In this document: positions 26,302 to 34,883 of the stretch, piece after piece | Position numbering within the stretch: position 1 is the first letter of the stretch | How the letters are laid out: every line of letters starts with the position of its first letter | Origin: Legionellales bacterium | GTDB taxonomy: Bacteria; Pseudomonadota; Gammaproteobacteria; Berkiellales; Berkiellaceae | Assembly (NCBI GenBank): GCA_023266435.1 | Contig: JAHFQF010000001.1 | Location: 1-44,563, forward strand | Reading direction: 5' to 3' | DNA: 44,563 bases | Notes under the pieces: generated by a model | The model's database searches: none | What the model was told of the DNA's origin: nothing | What the model saw: the letters and a program-made list of their open reading frames with translations, nothing else | Position numbers and translations under genes: made by a program

Positions 26302-27690
26302 TTATTCAGTTTTAGAGTCTTCTTTTTGATCTACTTTAGTAGGTCTTTTCCACTGTGGTATCGTTTGCTGTTTAGCTCTGGCTAACGTTAATTGGTTACT
26401 CGGCGCATCTTTTGTTAATGTAGTGCCCGCACCAATAAACGCTTCGCTACCCACTGTTACCGGCGCAATTAGCACCGAATTTGAGCCAATAAATGCGCCC
26501 GACTCAATCACCGTTTGATGTTTAGAAACCCCATCATAATTACAAGTGATTGTACCGGCCCCTATATTCACAGATTGACCAATTGTGGCATCGCCAACGT
26601 AGGATAGGTGATTAATTTTGCTTCCTGTCTCTACGGTTGAATTTTTAATCTCTACAAAGTTACCTATTTTGACCTGATGAGAAAGCTCCACAGAAGCTCG
26701 CAGACGCGCATAAGGCCCAATTTGACAGGCTTGGCCTGTTTTTGCACCCTCTAAGTAGGAAAAAGGATGCACAACGGTGTCTCTACCCAACTGGCAGTTT
26801 TTAATAACACAATGGCTACCTACCTGAACGCCATCGCCCAGTATGACTTCATCCTCAAAAACCACATTCACATCAATCACAACGTCTTTGCCCACTTTGA
26901 GTGAGCCGCGAATGTCTACTCGCGCTGGATCGAGAAATTGAACCCCTTCGCTCTGAAGCGCTTCTATTTGCCTGGCTTGAAAGACTCTCTCCATCACGGC
27001 CAATTCTTTTTTAGTATTAATGCCTAACACTTCCTCAGCAGACTGTGGATAAACCTCTTGTATTGGTAAGCCTTGCTTGACGGCATAGGACACCATGTCT
27101 GTGAGATAAAACTCGGCCTGCTTATTTAAGTTGGTTAACTTCGGTAAAAACTGAGCCAACAGCTCACCGCTGACAGCAAAAACACCAGCGTTAATTTCAC
27201 ACAGCGCGCGCTGAGCTTCATCCGCATCTTTTTCTTCCACAATGCCAGTAATTTTTCCGTGTTGATCACGTACAATTCTACCAAAGCCAAAAGGATTGCT
27301 GACTCGATTCACGATTAAGGACAACCCCTGTGTGGGGCATTTGCTGATCAAGTTAGACAAGGTTTGCGCTTCAATTAGCGGGATATCCCCCACCATCAAC
27401 AAGACGATGTTGTTAGCTTTTAAATGGGGAAATGCCATTTTTACTGCATCCCCAGTACCCAGGGGTTGTGGCTGCTCCACCCAAGATATGCTTGGATGCC
27501 TCAAGGCGGCCTTTAAGGGCTCACTATCCCTTCCATGCACAATGAGGAGCTGCTCTGGAGACAGAGCATGGCAAGTATCGAATAAATGCTGTACAAGCGG
27601 TTTTCCACCCAATCGATGCAGCAGTTTGGGCTGGGAAGATTTCATCCTAGAGCCTGAGCCGGCGGCCAATATCACGATAGAAATTGACAT
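26302..27690 (-). CDS. glmU: UDP-GlcNAc pyrophosphorylase/glucosamine-1-P acetyltransferase (GlmU)
   Basis: Bifunctional: acetylates glucosamine-1-phosphate and converts it to UDP-GlcNAc. The N-terminal Rossmann uridyltransferase has LAAGSGSRMKSSQPKLLHRLGG and the C-terminal left-handed beta-helix acetyltransferase has hexapeptide repeats (VIDVNVVFEDEVILGDGVQVGSH and later) with the conserved YVGDATIGQSVNIGAGTITCNYDG. The start is ATG 27690 (462 residues, E. coli 456). An earlier in-frame start would add a non-homologous leader, while MSISIVILAAG matches the family. It lies behind the atp operon and in front of glmS, the usual gammaproteobacterial arrangement. Confidence 0.96.
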   Translation of the reverse strand: MSISIVILAAGSGSRMKSSQPKLLHRLGGKPLVQHLFDTCHALSPEQLLIVHGRDSEPLKAALRHPSISWVEQPQPLGTGDAVKMAFPHLKANNIVLLMVGDIPLIEAQTLSNLISKCPTQGLSLIVNRVSNPFGFGRIVRDQHGKITGIVEEKDADEAQRALCEINAGVFAVSGELLAQFLPKLTNLNKQAEFYLTDMVSYAVKQGLPIQEVYPQSAEEVLGINTKKELAVMERVFQARQIEALQSEGVQFLDPARVDIRGSLKVGKDVVIDVNVVFEDEVILGDGVQVGSHCVIKNCQLGRDTVVHPFSYLEGAKTGQACQIGPYARLRASVELSHQVKIGNFVEIKNSTVETGSKINHLSYVGDATIGQSVNIGAGTITCNYDGVSKHQTVIESGAFIGSNSVLIAPVTVGSEAFIGAGTTLTKDAPSNQLTLARAKQQTIPQWKRPTKVDQKEDSKTE

Positions 27691-27728
27691 GCGTTTCCCT
27701 ATGAGCAATATGAGTTTTGAATACAGAC

Positions 27729-27776
27729 AAAAAAGCACCGATTAATCATTGGTGTAACTTACACAAAAATTACACC
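27729..27776 (-). terminator. Terminator or attenuator downstream of atpC
   Basis: On the minus strand CACC (27754-27751) pairs with GGTG (27739-27736), extended by AAT/ATC with one mismatch, followed by C and TTTTTT (27734-27729). A second stem, GGTGTAA (27751-27757 on plus) with TTACACC (27770-27776), shares the bases 27751-27754, so the two hairpins exclude each other. The site lies between atpC and glmU. Confidence 0.5.
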
Positions 27777-27800
27777 CGTGTCAATCAGAATGAGTTATCT

Positions 27801-28235
27801 TTATTTCTTACCCTTAGCCCTCAATTCCTTGATAGTCCTTAAAAGCCCTACGGCGCGAGCCAGCTCTGCTCTGGCTGTATAGTAATCTAAATCCGTATCA
27901 TAACCTTTGGCAAGCTTTTCCTCAGCGCGCAGCCTGGCCTTTTCCGCAGCCTGCTCATTGAGCTCTTCATTACGCATCACAGTGTCAGCTAAAATGGTCA
28001 CAATATCAGGCTGCACTTCTAATATACCGCCGGAAACGAACACAATTTCTTCTTCACCATTTTCTTTAATAACACGAACAGGCCCAGGCTTGATTGTGGT
28101 TAATAAAGGCGCATGATTTGCCAAGATACCGAGATCACCAAGATCGCCGGTAACAAACAACATTTGAGCGCGACCAGAAAAAATGGCGGACTCAGCACTC
28201 ACGATATCGACATGCATGGTCATTGCTTCAGACAT
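27801..28235 (-). CDS. atpC: ATP synthase epsilon subunit
   Basis: The F1 central-stalk subunit that links gamma with the c-ring and can inhibit ATP hydrolysis. It has 144 residues: N-terminal beta-sandwich HVDIVSAESAIFSGRAQMLFVTGDLGDLGILANHAPLLTTIKPGPVRV, then the helical hairpin EELNEQAAEKARLRAEEKLAKG...ARAELARAVGLLRTI. The length is slightly above the E. coli subunit (139). It is the last gene of the atp operon, 55 bp from atpD, and a GAGAG ribosome binding site precedes ATG 28235. The hairpins downstream may limit readthrough into glmU. Confidence 0.96.
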   Translation of the reverse strand: MSEAMTMHVDIVSAESAIFSGRAQMLFVTGDLGDLGILANHAPLLTTIKPGPVRVIKENGEEEIVFVSGGILEVQPDIVTILADTVMRNEELNEQAAEKARLRAEEKLAKGYDTDLDYYTARAELARAVGLLRTIKELRAKGKK

Positions 28236-28290
28236 TCTCTCGCCACCCTAATCAAATTAATGTTTACATAGTCAAGGCAAATTGCGACGA

Positions 28291-29691
28291 CTATAAACGT
28301 TTTGCCTTTTCTACGGCCTCATCAATGGTACCAACCATATAGAACGCTTGCTCTGGCAAGTGGTCGTAATCCCCTTGAATGATGCCTTTGAAACCACGGA
28401 TGGTTTCTTTTAAGGAGACGTATTTTCCAGGAGAGCCTGTGAAAATTTCTGCCACGAAGAATGGCTGAGAAAGGAACTGTTGAATCTTTCTCGCGCGAGA
28501 CACAATCAACTTATCTTCGGCAGACAATTCATCCATACCCAAGATTGCAATGATGTCTTTGAGTTCTTTATAACGCTGCAAAATACCTTGCACAGCACGC
28601 GTGGTATCATAATGATCTTGGCCAACCACCAAAGGATCAAGCTGACGGCTGGTAGAGTCCAACGGATCCACTGCAGGATAAATACCCAACTCTGCAATTT
28701 GACGCGACAACACAACGGTTGCGTCCAAGTGAGAGAATGTGGTTGCAGGGGAAGGATCGGTTAAATCGTCTGCTGGCACGTATACCGCTTGAATAGACGT
28801 AATAGAGCCTTTCTTTGTTGAGGTGATACGCTCTTGTAAGCGACCCATTTCTTCCGCCAACGTAGGTTGGTAGCCCACAGCAGAAGGCATACGGCCTAAC
28901 AACGCAGAAACCTCTGTTCCAGCCAAAGTATAACGATAGATATTGTCAATGAACAACAACACGTCGCTAGAGTCATCACGGAATTTCTCAGCAATGGTCA
29001 GGCCTGTCAAGGCAACGCGCAAGCGGTTTCCAGGCGGCTCATTCATCTGACCATATACCAGGGCCACTTTATCCAATACGTTAGAGTCTTTCATTTCATG
29101 ATAGAAGTCGTTACCCTCACGAGTTCTCTCGCCAACACCGGCGAACACAGAGTAACCGCTGTGCTCAATCGCGATGTTACGAATTAACTCCATCATGTTC
29201 ACGGTTTTACCCACACCGGCACCACCGAATAGACCCACTTTACCACCCTTAGCAAAAGGACAGATCAAGTCAATCACTTTAATCCCTGTTTCAAGCAACT
29301 CTTCAGTCGCTGCTTGTTCCTGGAATGAAGGAGGCGCTCTGTGAATAGGCATACGCTCATCTTCACCAACAGGGCCCTTTTCATCAATAGGGCGCCCCAA
29401 CACATCTAGAATTCGGCCCAGGGTTTTCTTACCCACTGGCACCATGATTGGTGCGCCTGTGTTTTCAGTACGCAATCCTCTACGCAAGCCATCTGTGGTA
29501 CCCATCGCAATGGTTCTAACAATCCCATCACCCAGCTGTTGTTGCACTTCAAGGATAATGTCTCCACCTTCTACCATGAGCGCATCATACACTTTAGGCA
29601 CGGATTCTCTAGGGTACTCGACGTCTACAACGGCGCCAATGATTTCAACAATGGTGCCCATATTCCGCTGAGATGTTGCTTGTGTATTCAT
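28291..29691 (-). CDS. atpD: ATP synthase beta subunit
   Basis: The catalytic F1 subunit. The P-loop GGAGVGKTVNMMEL, the catalytic Glu in GERTREGNDFYHEM, and NEPPGNRLRVALTGLTIAEKFRD are intact, followed by the DELSEED-like region reading GMDELSAEDKLIV. The start is ATG 29691 (466 residues); an upstream in-frame TTG lies two codons earlier and is less likely. MGTIVEIIGAVVDVEYP is the usual beginning of the conserved domain. It sits between atpG and atpC in the operon. No unusual substitution was seen in the catalytic residues. Confidence 0.97.
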   Translation of the reverse strand: MNTQATSQRNMGTIVEIIGAVVDVEYPRESVPKVYDALMVEGGDIILEVQQQLGDGIVRTIAMGTTDGLRRGLRTENTGAPIMVPVGKKTLGRILDVLGRPIDEKGPVGEDERMPIHRAPPSFQEQAATEELLETGIKVIDLICPFAKGGKVGLFGGAGVGKTVNMMELIRNIAIEHSGYSVFAGVGERTREGNDFYHEMKDSNVLDKVALVYGQMNEPPGNRLRVALTGLTIAEKFRDDSSDVLLFIDNIYRYTLAGTEVSALLGRMPSAVGYQPTLAEEMGRLQERITSTKKGSITSIQAVYVPADDLTDPSPATTFSHLDATVVLSRQIAELGIYPAVDPLDSTSRQLDPLVVGQDHYDTTRAVQGILQRYKELKDIIAILGMDELSAEDKLIVSRARKIQQFLSQPFFVAEIFTGSPGKYVSLKETIRGFKGIIQGDYDHLPEQAFYMVGTIDEAVEKAKRL

Positions 29692-29737
29692 AACCAATTC
29701 TCATTCTCTCTCAAATTAAAACAAAATTCGTAAAAAA

Positions 29738-30607
29738 CTAAACGGCCGCCGCACCTGAAACAATTTCAGATAACTCTTGAGTAATCGCAGCCTGCCTCGC
29801 TTTATTATAAATTAACTGGAAATCATCCATTATTTGACCAGCATTGTCAGATGCGCTCTTCATTGCAACCATTCGCGCGGCTTGTTCACACGCTGCGTTT
29901 TCCACTGATCCCTGATAAACCATGGATTCAATGTAACGGCTTAATAACGAATCTAACAAAGACTTAGCATCAGGCTCATAAATATAATCCCAGTAATGGC
30001 CCTTGTCTTTTGATTCTTCTGAAGGGGCAATTGGCAACAACTGCGTTAAAGTCGGTTTTTGTGACATGGTATTCACAAAAGTGTTGTAGGCAATATAGAG
30101 CGCATCAATGGCCTTTTCTTGAAATGCCTTTAGCATAACTTGGACGGCACCAATTAATTCTTCAACCGTAGGCGCTTCACCTAATCTGCAGCTTGAGCCG
30201 ATAATTTCCGCGCCCATTCTTTTGAAAAAGCTATCGGCCTTGCCTCCAATCAAGGAGAACTTTAAAGAGACACCCGCATCTTCCCACTGTTTCATTTGCT
30301 CAATCACAGCACGAAATAAATTCGCATTTAGGCCACCACACAGCCCCCTGTCTGTCGAAATCACAATGATGCCTATGCTTTTAGCTTTGCGCAGGTCATC
30401 TTGCAAATAGTGGTGCCTATATTCTGGGCGCCCCGTGGCTAAATGATTCACCACCTCAACGATTTTGTCAGCATAAGGCCTGGAGGCGCGCATGCGCTGC
30501 TGCACCTTTTTCATTTTAGAGGCAGCAACCATCTCCATCGCTCGAGTAATCTTTTGAGTACTCTTAATGCTTTTGATCTTATTTCGTATCTCTTTTGTGC
30601 TAGCCAT
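29738..30607 (-). CDS. atpG: ATP synthase gamma subunit
   Basis: The rotating central shaft of F1. It has 289 residues (E. coli 287) starting at ATG 30607, because MASTKEIRNKIKSIKSTQKITRAMEMVAASKMKK is the conserved N-terminal helix and an AAAGG site precedes it. The Rossmann-like middle has IGIIVISTDRGLCGGLNANLFR, and the C-terminal helix is EQAARMVAMKSASDNAGQIMDDFQLIYNKARQAAITQELSEIVSGAAAV. It lies between atpA and atpD in the standard operon order. Confidence 0.97.
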   Translation of the reverse strand: MASTKEIRNKIKSIKSTQKITRAMEMVAASKMKKVQQRMRASRPYADKIVEVVNHLATGRPEYRHHYLQDDLRKAKSIGIIVISTDRGLCGGLNANLFRAVIEQMKQWEDAGVSLKFSLIGGKADSFFKRMGAEIIGSSCRLGEAPTVEELIGAVQVMLKAFQEKAIDALYIAYNTFVNTMSQKPTLTQLLPIAPSEESKDKGHYWDYIYEPDAKSLLDSLLSRYIESMVYQGSVENAACEQAARMVAMKSASDNAGQIMDDFQLIYNKARQAAITQELSEIVSGAAAV

Positions 30608-30617
30608 ACTTATGCCT

Positions 30618-32162
30618 TTACCAGGTTTGCGTTGCCACAAACGCCTCTATTGCTGCTTTCATTTGCTTTTCGACTGCATCATCAAAGTTTTCAGGATCTT
30701 CATTGATTTGGCTCAACAAACTTGCATGCTTATCAGACATGAACTCATGCATATCGCTTTCAAAACCAACCACTTTGTTTAAAGGGACTGCGTCTAAATA
30801 CCCTTTGTTTGCAGCGTACAAAATGATCGCCATTTGTGCTGTGGTCAAAGGTTGATATTGCTTTTGCTTCATTGCTTCCATCACACGCTGCCCTCTCTCT
30901 AGCTGCCTGCGTGTTGCTTCATCGAGATCGGAGGCAAACTGAGAGAATGCAGCAAGCTCACGGTATTGAGCAAGTGCCAAACGAATACCACCGCCCAACT
31001 TCTTAATAATCTTAGTTTGCGCTGCGCCCCCTACACGAGACACAGACAAGCCTGCGTTAATTGCAGGACGGATATTTGCGTTAAACAAATCCGTTTCTAA
31101 GAAGATCTGTCCATCAGTAATAGAAATTACGTTGGTTGGAACGAATGCAGATACGTCCCCTGCTTGGGTTTCAATGATAGGTAGCGCCGTTAATGAGCCC
31201 GTTTTACCCTTGACAGCACCCTTTGTAAACTTTTCAACATACTCTTCATTGACTCGCGCCGCTCTTTCTAGCAAACGAGAATGTAGATAAAACACGTCTC
31301 CAGGATAAGCCTCACGACCTGGTGGGCGGCGCAATAACAAGGAAATCTGACGGTAAGCCCAAGCTTGCTTGGTCAAATCATCATAAATAATCAGCGCATC
31401 TTCGCCTCTGTCTCTAAAGTACTCACCCATTGCACAACCAGCATAAGGCGCGATGTACTGTAAAGAAGCGGCATCTGCGGCAGTTGCTGCTACCACTGTG
31501 GTATAGGCCATTGCGCCATGCTCTTCTAGCTTACGCACCACAGAGGCAACGGAAGAGGCTTTCTGACCAATTGCAACATAAATACACTTAACACCCGTAT
31601 TTTTCTGGTTAATAATCGCGTCAATCGCAATCGCGGTTTTACCGGTCTGCCTATCACCAATGATCAGCTCGCGCTGCCCCCTACCTACAGGCACCATCGC
31701 GTCAATTGCTTTTAGGCCGGTGGCCAATGGCTGCCCAACTGATTTGCGAGCAATCACGCCAGGCGCGACCTTTTCAACCGGGGAAAATTCAATTGCGCGT
31801 ATCTCACCTTTGCCATCAATGGGCTGCCCCAAGGCATTCACAACACGGCCCAACAGACACTCGCCCACAGGCACTTCCAAAATCTTACCCGTACATTGCG
31901 CAGATTGACCTTCCGCCAAATGCTCCGCAGGCCCCAACACAACAGCCCCCACAGAGTCGCGCTCCAAGTTCAACGCCATGCCATAGGTATTACCTTCAAA
32001 CTTGATCATTTCACCTTGCATCGCATTTTGCAGGCCGTGCAAACGTACGATGCCGTCGCTCACGCTGATGACCGTGCCTACCGTCTTGGTTTGAGCATCT
32101 ACATCAAGCTGCTCAATACGCTGTTTAATTAATTCACTGATCTCTGTTGGATTTAATCGCAT
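30618..32162 (-). CDS. atpA: ATP synthase alpha subunit
   Basis: The non-catalytic F1 subunit. The P-loop is GDRQTGKTAIAIDAI, and the arginine finger lies in the SVSRVGGAAQTKI region. The start is ATG 32162 (MRLNPTEISELIKQRIEQL, 514 residues, E. coli 513), four codons inside a longer frame, and GGGG lies upstream. The conserved VGTVISVSDGIVRLHGL and GREAYPGDVFYLHSRLLERAA are present. The spacing to atpG is 10 bp, consistent with a tightly packed operon. Confidence 0.97.
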   Translation of the reverse strand: MRLNPTEISELIKQRIEQLDVDAQTKTVGTVISVSDGIVRLHGLQNAMQGEMIKFEGNTYGMALNLERDSVGAVVLGPAEHLAEGQSAQCTGKILEVPVGECLLGRVVNALGQPIDGKGEIRAIEFSPVEKVAPGVIARKSVGQPLATGLKAIDAMVPVGRGQRELIIGDRQTGKTAIAIDAIINQKNTGVKCIYVAIGQKASSVASVVRKLEEHGAMAYTTVVAATAADAASLQYIAPYAGCAMGEYFRDRGEDALIIYDDLTKQAWAYRQISLLLRRPPGREAYPGDVFYLHSRLLERAARVNEEYVEKFTKGAVKGKTGSLTALPIIETQAGDVSAFVPTNVISITDGQIFLETDLFNANIRPAINAGLSVSRVGGAAQTKIIKKLGGGIRLALAQYRELAAFSQFASDLDEATRRQLERGQRVMEAMKQKQYQPLTTAQMAIILYAANKGYLDAVPLNKVVGFESDMHEFMSDKHASLLSQINEDPENFDDAVEKQMKAAIEAFVATQTW

Positions 32163-32180
32163 GGTTGACCCCAAGAAATA

Positions 32181-32714
32181 CTAAATAAAACTTTCTGATA
32201 ATCGTGATAATCGTCCCCGAATAGAACCATCGACCACAGAATCACCAATTTCAACAATTGCTCCGCCAATTAAGCTTTCTCTCACTTCACTGGTCAATAG
32301 GACGCGCTGATTGTGCTTGCGCTGTAGCGCATCTTGAAATGACTTTAAAAAAGCGTCTGAAAGCGGCTTTGCAACAATCAACTTAACCGCTACCGTTTGC
32401 TCTTCTCGTAAACGCAGCTCATGAAACTGTGCTGCAATTTCAGGGATCAATAACAATCTATCAAAGTGCGCCAAAACTCGAAAAAAATTTTTGACAGAGA
32501 CGGGCGCACCTGCGGGTGCTAATCCCGATAAAAAATCTATCGCCACGCCGGGCAGACACTTTGGATGGCCTAAAAAGCCCTGTGTAGCCTTGTCTTGTAT
32601 AACCTGTGCATAAAAAGCAAGCGCTTCATCCCACGAGTCGAGTTGGCTTTCTTGTTTGGCGAGCGCGAAAACAGCCTTGGCGTAGGGCCTTGCAACCACC
32701 ACAGGTGTAATCAT
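32181..32714 (-). CDS. atpH: ATP synthase delta subunit
   Basis: The peripheral-stalk subunit that connects F1 to the b subunits. It has 177 residues, exactly the length of E. coli delta. The N-terminal domain starts VVARPYAKAVFALAKQES and the C-terminal part has LLTSEVRESLIGGAIVEIGDSVVDGSIRGRLSRLSESF, which is the conserved delta motif. It lies 18 bp upstream of the alpha gene. ATG 32714 follows a weak site; the gene order supports this start. Confidence 0.95.
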   Translation of the reverse strand: MITPVVVARPYAKAVFALAKQESQLDSWDEALAFYAQVIQDKATQGFLGHPKCLPGVAIDFLSGLAPAGAPVSVKNFFRVLAHFDRLLLIPEIAAQFHELRLREEQTVAVKLIVAKPLSDAFLKSFQDALQRKHNQRVLLTSEVRESLIGGAIVEIGDSVVDGSIRGRLSRLSESFI

Positions 32715-32724
32715 AACTTAATCC

Positions 32725-33201
32725 TCAATTGGTCAGGCCATCTACAAGCTCTTGCAGCAGGCGCTCGTGCTTGTGCACATCAATCTCTTGTTTCAGAATT
32801 TTTTCCGCACCAAATACTGCGATCTTAGCTACCTCTGAGCGCAAGGATTCTTTGGCCTGCATAATCAAGGTGGAAACTTCTTGCTCTGCTTTTTGCATCA
32901 AGCGCGCAACCTCTTCTTCTGCCTGAGCCTTTGCATGCTCAATGATAGCCGCCGCTCTTTTATGCGCGTCATCAACAATGACCATCCCTTTTTCTTTAGA
33001 CTCCGTTAAGACCGCAAGCGATCTTTCCTGGCTCAAAACAAGATCTTTATGTCCTTTTTCTGCTGCAGCCAACCCATCGGCAATTTTCTTTTGACGATCA
33101 GCCATGGCTGTATGCAATGGCGGCCATACAAATCTCATTGTAATCCACACAAACAGAGCAAACGTGATCATTTGACCAAATAGCGTTGCATTTAGATTCA
33201 C
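32725..33201 (-). CDS. atpF: ATP synthase b subunit
   Basis: The peripheral-stalk stator subunit of Fo. It has 158 residues (E. coli 156): an N-terminal membrane helix (MNLNATLFGQMITFALFVWITMRFVWPPL), then a long charged coiled coil rich in Ala, Glu and Lys (AKAQAEEEVARLMQKAEQEVS and similar) that reaches up to F1. The conserved NATLFGQMITF start matches the family. It is 30 bp downstream of atpE and 10 bp upstream of atpH. Confidence 0.96.
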   Translation of the reverse strand: MNLNATLFGQMITFALFVWITMRFVWPPLHTAMADRQKKIADGLAAAEKGHKDLVLSQERSLAVLTESKEKGMVIVDDAHKRAAAIIEHAKAQAEEEVARLMQKAEQEVSTLIMQAKESLRSEVAKIAVFGAEKILKQEIDVHKHERLLQELVDGLTN

Positions 33202-33231
33202 GGCTGTTCCCCTTGGATAAATGGACGGTAA

Positions 33232-33516
33232 TTATTTAACCAAAGCCAACACTTGCGCAGCAAATGGACTTGAGAAGGCAAACCACATGCCTATACCGAT
33301 ACCGATCATCACGACCGCATCCAGCAAACCGGCCACCAAAAACATACGCGCCACCAATCTGCTTTCCAACTCAGGCTGTCTGGCCAAGGCCTCCAAAAAC
33401 TTCCCGCCTAGCAAAGCGAAACCAATCGCCGTTCCAAACGCGCCTAGCGCCAAAATCAAACACACACCAAAAACAGTAACACTGTTTAGTTGGGCAATTA
33501 AAACTGCAGCTTCCAT
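33232..33516 (-). CDS. atpE: ATP synthase c subunit
   Basis: The proteolipid forming the rotor ring of Fo. It has 94 residues (E. coli 79): two hydrophobic helices joined by the polar loop ARQPEL (residues 45-50). The ion-binding carboxylate is Asp66 in VAGLLDAVVMIGIG. The acid is Asp and no Na+-binding Gln/Ser pattern is evident, which points to proton coupling. The N-terminal leader is longer than in E. coli. A strong AAGGGGAT site precedes ATG 33516, fitting the high synthesis needed for ring formation. Confidence 0.96.
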   Translation of the reverse strand: MEAAVLIAQLNSVTVFGVCLILALGAFGTAIGFALLGGKFLEALARQPELESRLVARMFLVAGLLDAVVMIGIGIGMWFAFSSPFAAQVLALVK

Positions 33517-33565
33517 GAGGTATCCCCTTATATTTTAAGTTAAAGAAAAATTTAAAAAAGCCTGA

Positions 33566-34333
33566 CTAATGTTTTTCGCAAGCCATCCCAAGATAAATAA
33601 TGGTCAGCATCATAAAAATAAATGCCTGCAAGGTCACAACCAAAATATGAAACAGAGCCCATATCAATCCAGGCATCCACTGTATCCACCACGGCAAAAT
33701 TGCGATTAAGACAAAAATGAGTTCGCCGGCGAAAAGATTACCGAACAACCTAAGCGCCAAAGAAATAGGCTTGGAGACCTCTTCAACCAGGCGCATGAGT
33801 ATGTTTAGTGGCATCATGTATGGGCCAAAGGGCTGAGTTAATACCTCTTTTAAAAACCCACCCACACCTTTGATCTTCAGGTTGAAAAACAAGATCAAAA
33901 GAAAAACTGTTAAGGCCATACCAAGAGTAATGTTCAAGTCTGTGGTGGGCACTACTCTGAAATAATGCACGCCAAACAAAGCCAACACCCTAGGCAGCAA
34001 ATCAACAGGGAGTAGATCCATGGTGTTCATCGAGAAGATCCAGATAAAAATTGTAAGCGCCAGTGGTGCAATCAGCTTACTTGATCCGTGAAAATTTTTA
34101 GTCACCTCTCCATCAACAAACTCATAGACCATTTCTATAAAGTTTTGCAGGCCAGAAGGCACTCCTGCAGTTGCCTTTCTAGCCACGCTGAAAAAAAAGG
34201 CTGACAGTGCGGCAGCTAAAAAAACGGCAACCAACAAGGAGTCTAGGTTAACAGAAAACCCACCAAACTCGTAAGAAAAGTTAGTCAAATGATGAGTAAC
34301 ATACTCAATGGATGTAATACTATCGGACCCCAA
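33566..34333 (-). CDS. atpB: ATP synthase a subunit
   Basis: The Fo stator channel subunit. It has 255 residues (E. coli 271) with about five or six membrane segments. The essential Arg is in SLALRLFGNLFAGELIFVLIAILPWW, and the conserved SKLIAPLALTIFIWIFSMNTMDLLPVDLLP is present. The start appears to be TTG 34333, because the upstream GGAG is 8 bp away and the sequence aligns with E. coli from there. No ATG is available in the N-terminal region. It overlaps atpI by 14 bp, so the two are translationally coupled. Confidence 0.94.
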   Translation of the reverse strand: MGSDSITSIEYVTHHLTNFSYEFGGFSVNLDSLLVAVFLAAALSAFFFSVARKATAGVPSGLQNFIEMVYEFVDGEVTKNFHGSSKLIAPLALTIFIWIFSMNTMDLLPVDLLPRVLALFGVHYFRVVPTTDLNITLGMALTVFLLILFFNLKIKGVGGFLKEVLTQPFGPYMMPLNILMRLVEEVSKPISLALRLFGNLFAGELIFVLIAILPWWIQWMPGLIWALFHILVVTLQAFIFMMLTIIYLGMACEKH

Positions 34334-34709
34334 TCTCTACACTCCAGTTCATGCCAACCATAATAGTTAAAACAATGTTTAACAAATAAAAACTAAGGAC
34401 CCCAGCTGCCAGGGCGCTTGATGAAAAAATGGGCATATTAAAAACCAGCACCATCAGAGCAAAGTGCAAGGCAATCTTAATAAACTCAGCCACGTATAGC
34501 CGCCCTAATTCATGCATCGCAGATTTTGCCTTTTTTTCAAGCAAGATACAACCGTAAAATAGGAAGTTTGAAAAAAAACACACAAAAAAACCAACCCCAA
34601 GCGACATGGCTACCTTTATGTCCGCACAAAGCAGAGCAATGAGCATTAACAGGGGCAGAAACAACGCCTCTGTGATTAATAATGCTTTAGGGGAGGATGG
34701 CTTTATCAT
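34320..34709 (-). CDS. atpI: ATP synthase protein I (AtpI)
   Basis: The small membrane protein usually encoded first in atp operons, thought to help assemble the c-ring. It has 129 residues with four hydrophobic segments (LLITEALFLPLLMLIALLCA, VAMSLGVGFFVCFFSNFLFYG, IALHFALMVLVFNMPIF, and LSFYLLNIVLTIMVGM). Sequence conservation of AtpI is weak, so position and topology carry the call. The end overlaps the TTG start of atpB. A good promoter lies 33-61 bp upstream. Confidence 0.88.
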   Translation of the reverse strand: MIKPSSPKALLITEALFLPLLMLIALLCADIKVAMSLGVGFFVCFFSNFLFYGCILLEKKAKSAMHELGRLYVAEFIKIALHFALMVLVFNMPIFSSSALAAGVLSFYLLNIVLTIMVGMNWSVEIGVR

Positions 34710-34741
34710 TGAGCTGGTTGATTAAATTAACACAAGAAGAG

Positions 34742-34770
34742 AGTATACTTAATCCCCTGAAAACGTTCAA
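34742..34770 (-). promoter_or_regulatory. Putative promoter of the atp operon
   Basis: On the minus strand TTGAAC (34765-34770) and TATACT (34742-34747) are separated by exactly 17 bp, 32 bp before the atpI start and downstream of parB. It is the obvious candidate for the operon promoter. Confidence 0.6.
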
Positions 34771-34828
34771 GTCACGATTTGACTGGTTAAAAAACTTAGG
34801 TAACTAATTCTATAGGTTCTTAAGTAAC

Positions 34829-34846
34829 TCCCCGCTTAAGCGGGGA
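34829..34846. other. Perfect GC-rich palindrome between parB and atpI
   Basis: An 18-bp perfect palindrome, TCCCCGCTTAAGCGGGGA, that can form a 7-bp stem with a TTAA loop. It is flanked on the plus strand by TAAAAAAA, so on the minus strand the T-run precedes rather than follows it. It may still end parB transcription, or be an operator. Confidence 0.6.
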
Positions 34847-34883
34847 TAAAAAAATATCAACCAAGCCGTCGAACAGCAGAAAA

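Noticed and set aside
30618..32132. Opposite-strand open frames inside the atp genes and other housekeeping genes
   Set aside because: They lie in the codon shadow of well-supported genes, lack ribosome binding sites and have no recognisable domains.
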